A DNA stretch of 64,000 nt. Origin: Beijerinckiaceae bacterium. Lineage in GTDB: Bacteria; Pseudomonadota; Alphaproteobacteria; Rhizobiales; Beijerinckiaceae. The stretch is taken from positions 17,815-81,814 of the forward strand of contig CANBNG010000020.1 in NCBI GenBank assembly GCA_947370975.1, read 5' to 3'. The position numbers were made by a program, and so were the translations under genes. Below the pieces are notes generated by a model. The model searched no databases. It had not been told where the DNA came from and worked only from the letters and a program-made list of their open reading frames with translations. Every line of letters begins with the position of its first letter. Positions within the stretch are counted from its first letter, which is position 1. This document shows positions 1 through 7,195 of this stretch, in pieces.

Positions 1-27
1 TCGCTGCGCTCCTCGCAATGACGGTGC
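1..27. repeat. Partial REP-like repeat at window edge
   Basis: The first bases (TCGCTGCGCTCCTCGCAATG and following) match the right arm of the palindrome at 5795-5876. This is therefore the end of a dispersed REP-like element that continues left of the window. It sits directly after the stop of the amidohydrolase gene, the usual intergenic place for such elements. Confidence 0.6.
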
Positions 28-37
28 CTGGTTGCTG

Positions 38-1003
38 TTACATACGCAGCAGTTTCTTTGCATTGCCGCTGAGCAGCTTTGTCTTGTCCTCGCGCGAAAT
101 CTGCAGATTATTGACCCAATCCATCGCTGGCTGGTTGGCGACAAATGGCCAGTCGACGGCGAACATGATGCGATCCATGCCGAGTTCGGTCATGGTGCAC
201 ATCAGCGCGGGGGTGGAGAAATTGCCGCTCGTCGTCACGTAGAAATGACGCGAGAATTGCTCGCGGAAGCTCATCTCCTCATGCCCCGGGCGCGACAAGG
301 CCTGGTTGATGCGCCACAGCAGGAAGGGCAAGGTCTCGCCCATGTGGCCGAGCACGATGTTGAGCCCCGGGTGCGTCTCGAACACGCGGCTGAGCACGAG
401 GCGGATGGCTTGCGTTGCAGCCTCCACCGTATAGCCCCAGGCCGCGCGGATCACCTGCGGATATTCCTGCGCATAATCGGCGTAATAGGCCTTCATCACC
501 TCGGGATGGGGAAAGGAAGGATGCAGATAGATCGGCACGCCGAGCTTTTCGGCGCGCGCGAAGATTGGCCAGAAACGCTTGTCGTCCAGCCACATTCCAT
601 TGGTCAGGCCATGGATCATCGCACCCTTGAACCCATGCTCGCTGACGCAGCGATCGAGTTCATCGGCGGCCGCCTCGGGCAGGATCGTGGGCAAAGCGGC
701 AAAGCCCGCAAAGCGCGTCGGATGCAGCGAGATCGCCTTGGCGAGACGATCATTCACGCCGCGCACGAGATCGACCGCAATATCCTCCGACAATTTCTGC
801 CCCGAAGGCGCGCCATGCGAGAGCACCTGAATGTCGATGCCGGCAGCATCCATTTCCTTGATGCGCAATTCGCCAAGGTCATGCAGGCGGGCGAGCAGAT
901 CGGGTGAACGCGTGCCTTCCGCGCCGGTCAGTTTCGAGACGAGTTCGGCGTCCCAATAATGCTCTTCAAGTGCAATGACCGGAATATTCGACGTGCTCGC
1001 CAT
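38..1003 (-). CDS. Amidohydrolase-2 family protein, likely metal-dependent decarboxylase/hydrolase
   Basis: This 321-residue TIM-barrel enzyme resembles the gamma-resorcylate / 5-carboxyvanillate / ACMSD decarboxylase branch of the amidohydrolase superfamily. An N-terminal EEH motif (E13, H15) stands where that branch has its metal ligands, followed by LHPSFP, a central LGHMGE and a C-terminal VDWP whose Asp is the expected ligand. Length is normal for the family. The start is ATG at 1003. It lies 59 bp downstream of a molybdenum hydroxylase subunit on the same strand, so the two may be co-transcribed and act in one aromatic or heterocyclic degradation route; the substrate cannot be read from sequence. 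Family assignment is firm, the reaction is inferred. Confidence 0.85.
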   Translation of the reverse strand: MASTSNIPVIALEEHYWDAELVSKLTGAEGTRSPDLLARLHDLGELRIKEMDAAGIDIQVLSHGAPSGQKLSEDIAVDLVRGVNDRLAKAISLHPTRFAGFAALPTILPEAAADELDRCVSEHGFKGAMIHGLTNGMWLDDKRFWPIFARAEKLGVPIYLHPSFPHPEVMKAYYADYAQEYPQVIRAAWGYTVEAATQAIRLVLSRVFETHPGLNIVLGHMGETLPFLLWRINQALSRPGHEEMSFREQFSRHFYVTTSGNFSTPALMCTMTELGMDRIMFAVDWPFVANQPAMDWVNNLQISREDKTKLLSGNAKKLLRM

Positions 1004-1062
1004 GACGTTTCCATCTTTTCTTGGGGGATATATTCCCCCTTATAGATGGGCTCCGCCCCCGC

Positions 1063-3429
1063 TCACAAGAGAGGGGTAGCAAGCTGACGCGCGGCGCGCA
1101 GAGCCTCGAAGAGCCGCAACGGCGTTGCCGGCATATCGACCGGGGGCACGCCATGGCGGGCGAGCGCATCGCTCAGCGCATTCATCACCGAGGTCAGCGA
1201 CCCCGCGCAGCCAGCCTCGCCACAGCCCTTCACACCCAGCGGGTTGGTGCGCGCGGGCACGGGGTGGCTGATGAAGGTCACGCGCGGTGCATCCGTGGCG
1301 CGCGGCATGGCGTAATCCATGAAAGAGCCGCTCGCGAGCTGGCCATCGGCGCTATAGAGCGTGCGCTCGAGCAGGCACTGGCCAATGCCCTGCACCACGC
1401 CGCCCTGCACCTGGCCGGCAACGATGAGCGGGTTCACCAGAACGCCGAAATCATTGACGCTCGTATAAGCAACGACGGCGGCTTCGCCCGTCTGCGGATC
1501 GATCTCGACTTCGGCAATATGCACGCCATTGGGATAGGTCGAGGGCGAGGCTTGGTGAACATGGCTCACATCGAGAGAGGCTGGCACACCCTCGGGCAGA
1601 GCGCTGCTTGCAGCCAGACGCTGCGCGATCTCCAATATGGACAAGCGCCGGTCGGTGCCTGCAATCGCCAGACTGCCCTCCACAAATTCGATATCGGCGG
1701 CTGAGGCCTCAAGGAAATGGGCGGCCGCCGCGCGGGCCTTTTCGATCACGAGCGCGCTCGCCTCCACAAAGGCGCTGCCGCTGGCCATCAGGGATTTGGA
1801 GCCACCCGTACCGCCGCCCGCCGGCAACGCATCGGAATCTGTCTGCATGAGCGAGATTGCCTCGAAGGGAAGTCCCAGGCGCTCGCTGACGATCTGCGCA
1901 AACGACGTCCAGTGTCCCTGCCCGTGGTCATGCGTTCCCGTTGAAATCAGCACAGTGCCATCGGCCTTGAAACGGATGTCGCCAAGCTCGTTGCTGGCGG
2001 GCGCTGTGACTTCGAGAAACTGGCCGATACCAATGCCCCGCCACAGGCCGCGCGCCGCGCTGGCGGCCTCGCGCGCGCCAAAGCCGCTATAGTCGGCGGC
2101 GGCCAGCGCCTCATCGAGAATGGCGGCAAAGTCGCCGCTGTCATAGACCGAGCCTGAAGGCGCCTGATAGGGCATCTGCTCGGGCGCAATATGATTGCGA
2201 CGGCGCAGCTCCACCGGATCGATCTTCATCTCGCGCGCGGCCGTGTCGACGAGACGCTCAAGATAATAATTGCCCTCGGGCCGCCCGGCGCCGCGATAGG
2301 CGGTGATCGGCACGGTATTCGTCAGCACGCATTTGGTACGCACTTCAACCAGTGGCGTGCGATAGGCGCCGACCAGATGTTTCATCACATTGAAGGCGGG
2401 AATGAGCGGCCCGAAGCCCGTCAGATAAGCCCCCATATTGGCTGTGCCGATGGCGCGGATGGCCAGGAAATGTCCCTGCGCATCAAGCGCAAGTTCGACA
2501 TTGAATTCATGATCGCGGCCGTGATGATCGGAGAGAAAACTCTCCGAGCGCGTATCCGTCCATTTCACCGGATGGCCGAGTGCGCGCGCGCCATGCAAAG
2601 CGCAGACATATTCGGGAAAGATCCCGCCCTTCATGCCGAAGGAACCGCCGACATTGCGCGCGATGATGCGGACCTTGTCCGGATCCACGCCCAGCACTTC
2701 GGCTGCGCCTGCGCGCGAGCCGAGCACGCTTTGGGTCGGCACGTAAAGTGTGAAGCGTCCATCCTGCGCATCGAAGACGGCCACGCAAGCGCGCGTTTCC
2801 ATGGCGTTGACGACGATGCGATTATTGACCAGATGAAGTCGCGTCACATGCGCCGCACCCGCAAAGGCGGTCTCCACTTTCGCGCTGTCGCCAAAATGAT
2901 AATCGAGCGCAACATTATCTGGAATATCATCATAAAGCTGCGGCGCAGAGGCTTTTGCACCCTCTGCTGAGTCCACCACGCAATCGAGCACATCGATATC
3001 GAGCCTTACCGCCTCGGCTGCCTCGCGCGCCTCATCCGCGCTGCGTGCAATGACGCAGGCCACGGGGTCGCCGACAAAACGCACCTTGTCGGTGGCAAGC
3101 GCGTGCCGCATCGTCTTGCGCATGGGCGAGCCATCGGCATTTTTCAGCGGCAGCTTGCTGGTCTGGGGCGCATAGGCGGCCAGATCGGCGCCCGTGTAGA
3201 TAGCGACAACGCCCGGCATCGCGCGCGCAACCTCTGCATCTATGCCGCGCAACACGCCATGGGCATGGGGACTGCGCACCATCGCCAGATAAAGCTGATC
3301 CGCGAAGGCGACATCATCGGTAAAGTGCCCCTCCCCGCGCAGCAGCGCAGGATCTTCGGCGCGTGGCACAGATTGTCCCACGCCAAATTTAAGCGTGGCG
3401 AGCGTTTGGGTGTCGTGTTCGATGTTCAT
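1063..3429 (-). CDS. Xanthine dehydrogenase family molybdopterin-binding subunit (form II coxL-like)
   Basis: About 788 residues of the large, molybdenum-cofactor-binding subunit of the aldehyde oxidase/CO dehydrogenase family. Visible landmarks are VGGSFGMKGG, the loop AYRGAGRPEG near residue 377, GTHDHGQGHW and GVKGCGEAG with the catalytic Glu near residue 738. The active-site loop AYRGAGR is the form II signature, not the AYxCSFR of true CO dehydrogenase, so a role in hydroxylating an organic substrate is more likely. I start at ATG 3429 (MNIEHDTQ), because the sequence upstream does not look like the family N-terminus. FAD and 2Fe-2S subunits are not visible nearby, so the partner subunits must be encoded elsewhere or the enzyme is unusual. 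Confidence 0.88.
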   Translation of the reverse strand: MNIEHDTQTLATLKFGVGQSVPRAEDPALLRGEGHFTDDVAFADQLYLAMVRSPHAHGVLRGIDAEVARAMPGVVAIYTGADLAAYAPQTSKLPLKNADGSPMRKTMRHALATDKVRFVGDPVACVIARSADEAREAAEAVRLDIDVLDCVVDSAEGAKASAPQLYDDIPDNVALDYHFGDSAKVETAFAGAAHVTRLHLVNNRIVVNAMETRACVAVFDAQDGRFTLYVPTQSVLGSRAGAAEVLGVDPDKVRIIARNVGGSFGMKGGIFPEYVCALHGARALGHPVKWTDTRSESFLSDHHGRDHEFNVELALDAQGHFLAIRAIGTANMGAYLTGFGPLIPAFNVMKHLVGAYRTPLVEVRTKCVLTNTVPITAYRGAGRPEGNYYLERLVDTAAREMKIDPVELRRRNHIAPEQMPYQAPSGSVYDSGDFAAILDEALAAADYSGFGAREAASAARGLWRGIGIGQFLEVTAPASNELGDIRFKADGTVLISTGTHDHGQGHWTSFAQIVSERLGLPFEAISLMQTDSDALPAGGGTGGSKSLMASGSAFVEASALVIEKARAAAAHFLEASAADIEFVEGSLAIAGTDRRLSILEIAQRLAASSALPEGVPASLDVSHVHQASPSTYPNGVHIAEVEIDPQTGEAAVVAYTSVNDFGVLVNPLIVAGQVQGGVVQGIGQCLLERTLYSADGQLASGSFMDYAMPRATDAPRVTFISHPVPARTNPLGVKGCGEAGCAGSLTSVMNALSDALARHGVPPVDMPATPLRLFEALRAARQLATPLL

Positions 3430-3546
3430 GGGGACCAGACCGGAGAAGCTTCTGACAAGAAGTGGCGCACCCATGCACGCAGCGCAAGCCATTGCGCCTT
3501 CCCTAGTGCCCAAATCCCCGCGCAGACAGCGGGAACGCGACCGCTT

Positions 3547-4293
3547 TCACATTTCTGCGAGGCCCTCGATACGGGCCACATCGAGCAGGCGCACGCCGTC
3601 CGGAACGATCAGAATCGCTTTCTCGCGGGCCAGACGCGTAAGCATGCGGCTCACCGTTTCGACCGTGAGACCCAGAAAATCGCCAATGTCCTGACGGGTC
3701 ATCGGCAAGGGAATCGTCACCGAGGAGGAGGTCGAGAGCCGCGCCCAGCGCTTGCGCAGCCCGATCAGGAAGGCTGCCACCTTCTCCTCCGCCGTGCGGC
3801 GGCCGAGAATGACCATCTGCTCCTGAGCCAGCGAGAGCTCATGGCTTGCCAGCGAATGCAGCTTGCGCAGCAGGTGGGGCTTGGTGTCCAGAAAGTCGGA
3901 AAAGGCGTTGCGCGAGAATTGGCAGGCCGTCAGCGGCGTCAAGGCATCGGCCGAAAACGTGTTCCGCTCGGTCAGCGCGAGGCCCAGAAAGTCGCCTGGC
4001 AGGGCGAAACCGACGATCTGCCGCCGCCCGTCGGGGAGCAATCGATAGAGGCGGGCCGAGCCCGACGTGATGTTGAACACGGATTCGGCAAGCTCATCCT
4101 GCTCGAACATGGTCTCGCGGGCCCCAAGCGAGAGCGGGCGCGACAGCCTGTCGAGCTCGCTCAATTCACCAGACTCCAGCGCCCCGCATATGCTGAGGCT
4201 TCTGACCCGGCATTGATCGCAATGAACCGCCGCCTTCGAATTAGGGCAGAGGCTGAGCGCGGGGACGGAAAAAGCCTCGCGAGGACTAGCCAT
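3547..4293 (-). CDS. Crp/Fnr family regulator, FnrL/FnrN-type oxygen sensor
   Basis: A 248-residue FNR-type transcription factor. Cys25, Cys28 and Cys36 form a C-x2-C-x7-C cluster as in FnrL/FnrN, and Cys124 (LTACQF) stands for the fourth ligand of the oxygen-labile 4Fe-4S cluster. A cyclic-nucleotide-like barrel follows (LPDGRRQIVGFALPGDFLG), then a C-terminal helix-turn-helix with ETVSR, the E-xx-SR pattern that reads TTGAT half-sites. ATG 4293 (MASPREAF) is preceded by GAGG; ATG 4323 is an alternative. The reading frame stays open further upstream, but that stretch contains the FNR box at 4366-4379, which argues for the short start. Expected role: switching genes for microaerobic or anaerobic life. 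Confidence 0.9.
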   Translation of the reverse strand: MASPREAFSVPALSLCPNSKAAVHCDQCRVRSLSICGALESGELSELDRLSRPLSLGARETMFEQDELAESVFNITSGSARLYRLLPDGRRQIVGFALPGDFLGLALTERNTFSADALTPLTACQFSRNAFSDFLDTKPHLLRKLHSLASHELSLAQEQMVILGRRTAEEKVAAFLIGLRKRWARLSTSSSVTIPLPMTRQDIGDFLGLTVETVSRMLTRLAREKAILIVPDGVRLLDVARIEGLAEM

Positions 4294-4365
4294 TTGTGAG
4301 CCTCGTGCTGTTTTTTCGAACATGGTTGACCTTGTACCACCCCGTTCGACTGGCGAACAGAATTG

Positions 4366-4379
4366 TTGATCTGCGTCAA
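4366..4379. promoter_or_regulatory. FNR/FixK box
   Basis: TTGATCTGCGTCAA matches the anaerobox consensus TTGAT-N4-ATCAA except for one base. It lies about 73 bp upstream of the regulator start at 4293, suggesting autoregulation. It also lies within the shared divergent region, about 180 bp before the plus-strand gene at 4562, which it could influence. Confidence 0.75.
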
Positions 4380-4561
4380 GGACAGCAACAGTGTGCACAG
4401 ACGCGGGTACGGTGCAATACGCCCTTTTTGGGGTTTAAAAAAGTCCAGCGCTACAGCAAAACCGAAGCTGGCAGCTTAGCGCAATATGGCCAACTGAAGC
4501 TTTGCCAGTTGAAATTGCTGCAAATCCTCACTAACCTTCGTCTCATTTCGGAGAGCAAATA

Positions 4562-4915
4562 GTGAGTGATAGAAACGAACTTGCGAGTTTAGCTCGCTAC
4601 GCTGCAAAGATGTTCAAGCTGTTGAGCTCGCTTCGCGGGCGACATGGGATTGATTTTGACGAGGTGCTGATCTTCATCGCTCTTGGGCGATTGAACTTCG
4701 ATCATGCGCCCGGCAATTTGATGTTCGTCAAACCGGCGAACATAGTTTCCCTCTCGGACTTCATGGAAATTCCGCGCGAAACATTGCGCCGGAAACTATT
4801 GCGTCTGGAGGAGAAAGATCTTGTCCAGCGCACGAGCTACGGATTTGTCGTCAAGGATCTCGACAGCTGGAAGCGCATCACGGAAATCGCACAGCTGGCG
4901 GAACTCGAAGCCTGA
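4562..4915 (+). CDS. Small winged-helix-like DNA-binding protein (hypothetical)
   Basis: The 117-residue product has a C-terminal half that looks like a winged helix: a short helix, SLSDFMEIPRETLRRKLLRL as a recognition-helix pattern, then EEKDLVQRTSYGFVV as the wing. The GTG start at 4562 is supported by GGAG nine bases upstream. It is divergent from the FNR-type regulator and convergent with NAD kinase. It could be a MarR/HTH-like regulator; there is no sensing domain, so it may need a partner or act as a simple repressor. Target unknown. Confidence 0.7.
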   Translation: MSDRNELASLARYAAKMFKLLSSLRGRHGIDFDEVLIFIALGRLNFDHAPGNLMFVKPANIVSLSDFMEIPRETLRRKLLRLEEKDLVQRTSYGFVVKDLDSWKRITEIAQLAELEA

Positions 4916-4944
4916 CGGGGGGGAGACGTTTTTTCTCTTCGCGC

Positions 4945-5751
4945 TCAGTAGCCGAACTGTTCGCGCAAGATGCGTTCATCGAGCGAATGTCCCGGATCAT
5001 GCAGCAGGACAAGGCCTGTTTCATGATCCATGGCAATTTCGACTTTCATCACGTTGCGAATTTCAAAGTGATCGGCGACCGCCGCGACAGGTCTTTTATC
5101 GGCTTCGAGGACTTCAATCGTCACGCGCGCCTTGTCAGGCAAAAGCGCGCCGCGCCAACGCCGCGGGCGAAACGCCGAGATCGGCGTCAGCGCCATCAAT
5201 GGCGCATCGAGCGGCAGAATCGGTCCGTTTGCCGAGAGATTATAAGCCGTCGATCCCGCAGGCGTTGCGACGAGCAACCCATCGGCGACAAGCTCCGACA
5301 GGCGCTCCGTGCCGTCGATCGACACGCGCATTTTTGCAGCCTGATAAGATGAGCGCAGCACCGAGACCTCATTGATCGCGCGCGCGTTCATCACTTCGCC
5401 ATTCACATCGGTCGCACGCATGGTGAGCGGATGCACGATCGAGGCTTCGGCCGCAGACAGCCGCTCGCGCAGATTTTCGGCGGAGAATTCATTCATGAGA
5501 AAGCCGACAGACCCACGATTCATGCCGTAAATCGGCTTATTCGTGCCCATGAAACGGTGCAGAACCTGCAACATGAGCCCGTCGCCGCCCAGCGCAACAA
5601 TGACATCAGCCGCCTCGGCCGCAACATTGCCATAGGCCGCCGTCAATTCGCCAAGCGCCATCTCCGCCTCCGGCGTGCCGGACGAGAGAAAAGCAATGCG
5701 CTCGTAACGCACGGGTGAAAGGCGGGCTGAAGAGGTCATGCGCTGACTCAT
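4945..5751 (-). CDS. nadK: NAD kinase
   Basis: ATP- or polyphosphate-dependent phosphorylation of NAD to NADP in the cytoplasm. The GGDGLML phosphate-binding motif, the NEVS segment and the TPAGSTAYNLSANGP motif are all present and the length of about 268 residues suits a rhizobial NadK. The exact start is uncertain: ATG 5751 (MSQRMTSS) and ATG 5739 (MTSSARLS) are both in frame and neither has a strong ribosome site. Stand-alone gene between a winged-helix protein and the REP/IS110 insertion. Confidence 0.93.
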   Translation of the reverse strand: MSQRMTSSARLSPVRYERIAFLSSGTPEAEMALGELTAAYGNVAAEAADVIVALGGDGLMLQVLHRFMGTNKPIYGMNRGSVGFLMNEFSAENLRERLSAAEASIVHPLTMRATDVNGEVMNARAINEVSVLRSSYQAAKMRVSIDGTERLSELVADGLLVATPAGSTAYNLSANGPILPLDAPLMALTPISAFRPRRWRGALLPDKARVTIEVLEADKRPVAAVADHFEIRNVMKVEIAMDHETGLVLLHDPGHSLDERILREQFGY

Positions 5752-5794
5752 AGAGGCAAATACGGTGGTCGGGAAGATGGGCACCCGTCATGGC

Positions 5795-5876
5795 GAGGAG
5801 CCGAAGGCGACGTGGCAATCCATCTTGGCGGCGCTGCAAGATGGATTGCCACGTCGCTGCGCTCCTCGCAATTGTG
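5795..5876. repeat. REP-like inverted repeat (palindromic unit)
   Basis: Two arms of about 33 bases face each other: the left arm reads GCGAGGAGCCGAAGGCGACG and on to CAATCCATCTTG, the right arm CAAGATGGATTGCCACGTCG and on to GCTCCTCGC. They are separated by a short GC-rich loop with a few mismatches between arms. The right arm recurs at the window start, so it is a dispersed element. It lies between nadK and the IS110 transposase. Confidence 0.85.
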
Positions 5877-5884
5877 TGTTCGCG

Positions 5885-6030
5885 ATCTGCTAAGATGAAG
5901 GTGGGCGGGAGGCCGTTCGCAATGTGGTCTCATCGACCGTCGTCATCGAGGTCTCCCGCCCGTCTTCCCGTAATCGCTTGAATGGTAGCTGGGGCCTGGT
6001 CGCCCGTACACAATCCAAAGCGGAGGTCGA
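5885..6030 (+). ncRNA. Candidate bridge RNA in the IS110 left end
   Basis: The left non-coding end of IS110-group elements is known to encode a structured bridge RNA that pairs with donor and target DNA. Here the region holds a clear stem, GGGCGGGAGGCC (5903-5914) against GGTCTCCCGCCC (5950-5961), with a 35-base loop that could be a guide loop. No coding potential is apparent. This is inferred from position and stem only; loop pairing was not tested. Confidence 0.35.
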
Positions 6031-6032
6031 CA

Positions 6033-6983
6033 ATGAGCAATTTAATCTTTTTCGGCGCCGATGTCAGCAAACTCTGGTTCGACGTCGCCCTTGACGGAAC
6101 GCCGGATGTCAAACGTTTCCAGAATGACACCAAGGGCTTCAGCTGTCTGGCGAAGACGCTGAAATTGTCTTGGCAGAACGTGTTTGCCGTCGTCGAGGCG
6201 ACTGGCGGATATGAGAAAGCCCTCATCGATTTCCTGATCGCCCAAGGGGCCACGGTGCATCGCGCCATGCCGTTCCACGCCAAAAGCTTCCTGCGCTCGC
6301 TCGGCCGCAACGCCAAGACCGACGCCATTGATGCGGTCGGCCTCGCCCGTTACGCCCGTGAGCGGCACGCCGAGCTGCGCCCCTACGCGCCGCCCTCCGA
6401 AAAGCAGGCCAAACTCAACCAGCTCGTCATGCGGCGCGAGGATCTGGTGCGCATGCGGGCCGCCGAAGCCACTCGCGTCGATCATCCTCGCTACCGAGAC
6501 GCCGACCCATGCGTCTTCAAGTCCGTCACGCGCACGTTGCGCTTTCTGGAAGAGGAAATCGCCGAAATCGACGCCCTTGCGGCGACCCCGGAATTCGCGC
6601 GCCGGATCGAAATCGCAACCAGCATCAAAGGCGTCGGACAGCGGTCGGCGCGCACCTTCCTCGCTTTCATGTCGGAACTGGGAAGCCTCGACAGGCGCGC
6701 CGCTGCAAGCCTCGCCGGCTGCGCGCCCCATCCTCGCGACAGCGGATTGAAGAAGGGGCGAAGAAGCGTCTTTGGCGGACGCGACGCCGTCCGCCGCGCT
6801 CTTTATCTCTGTGCCATGTCGGCGGCGCGAAGCAACCCGCTGCTGCGCGACTTCTACGCGCGGCTCGTTGCAAACGGGAAGCCCAAAATGGTCGCGCTCG
6901 TCGCCGTCATGCGCAAGCTGATCGTCATGCTCAACGCGAAGCTGCGCGACAGTCAACGTCAGGACAATCTTGTCCTGACATAA
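6033..6983 (+). CDS. IS110 family transposase (DEDD recombinase)
   Basis: A 316-residue recombinase with an N-terminal RuvC-like DEDD domain (GADVSK, VVEATGG, KTDAIDA) and a C-terminal Transposase_20 domain starting SIKGVGQRSA. The motif RDSG-LKKGRR carries the serine thought to be the nucleophile. The middle third is the coiled region. The ATG at 6033 is preceded by a good ribosome site (GGAGGT at 6022-6027). No frameshift or stop is seen, so the element may be active. Slightly short for the family (about 320-400 residues). Confidence 0.93.
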   Translation: MSNLIFFGADVSKLWFDVALDGTPDVKRFQNDTKGFSCLAKTLKLSWQNVFAVVEATGGYEKALIDFLIAQGATVHRAMPFHAKSFLRSLGRNAKTDAIDAVGLARYARERHAELRPYAPPSEKQAKLNQLVMRREDLVRMRAAEATRVDHPRYRDADPCVFKSVTRTLRFLEEEIAEIDALAATPEFARRIEIATSIKGVGQRSARTFLAFMSELGSLDRRAAASLAGCAPHPRDSGLKKGRRSVFGGRDAVRRALYLCAMSAARSNPLLRDFYARLVANGKPKMVALVAVMRKLIVMLNAKLRDSQRQDNLVLT

Positions 6984-7012
6984 TCTCTCCATCAGCTTTC
7001 ATCATGGTAGAT

Positions 7013-7112
7013 GACGAGCCCTCACCGCATGGCTGCGAGCGACATGGCGCAGGGCGACCCAGATCGGCACAGGCCATCACAGCGGGAGAATCAAGAAACC
7101 CCTGCGGCACAG
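7013..7112 (-). pseudogene. Relic of a second TPR/GT9-like gene
   Basis: Three collinear scraps match the intact gene at 11529-13316: 7013-7039 to 11547-11573, 7040-7066 to about 11691-11715, and 7060-7110 to 11768-11818. The sequence then joins to the upstream leader at 13320. The second junction falls on CCAGA(C/T)CGG, present at both 11709 and 11768, the mark of a deletion between short repeats. Position relative to porin 1 is the same as that of the intact gene relative to porin 3. IS110 lies immediately beyond. Confidence 0.8.
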
Positions 7113-7135
7113 CTTTTCACAGAGTATACACAAAG

Positions 7136-7163
7136 AAAAACCCCGGAGCTTTCGCCCCGGGGT
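7136..7163 (-). terminator. Rho-independent terminator of porin 1
   Basis: The stem CCCCGG/CCGGGG (7141-7146 and 7157-7162) is followed on the minus strand by TTTTTCTTTG. It lies 33 bp after the porin stop and is almost identical to the terminator at 13348-13376. Confidence 0.85.
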
Positions 7164-7195
7164 GATCGACAGAAAGCGTGATGCTTTCGATCTGA

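Larger units (their letters stand above)
5873..7012 (+). mobile_element. IS110-family insertion sequence next to a REP
   Basis: One intact transposase gene is preceded by about 160 bp of non-coding sequence and followed by roughly 30 bp. The left boundary is placed where the REP right arm stops matching its sister copy (after GCTCCTCGCAAT). The right boundary is placed where similarity to the TPR-gene relic begins at 7013. As usual for IS110 there are no obvious terminal inverted repeats. Both ends are estimates. Confidence 0.65.

Noticed and set aside
1063..3429. Reading the coxL-like gene as true carbon monoxide dehydrogenase
   Set aside because: The active-site loop is AYRGAGR, not AYxCSFR, and no coxM/coxS genes accompany it.
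5982..6992. Minus-strand 316-residue frame over the IS110 transposase
   Set aside because: Shadow of the transposase; no domain and no ribosome site.
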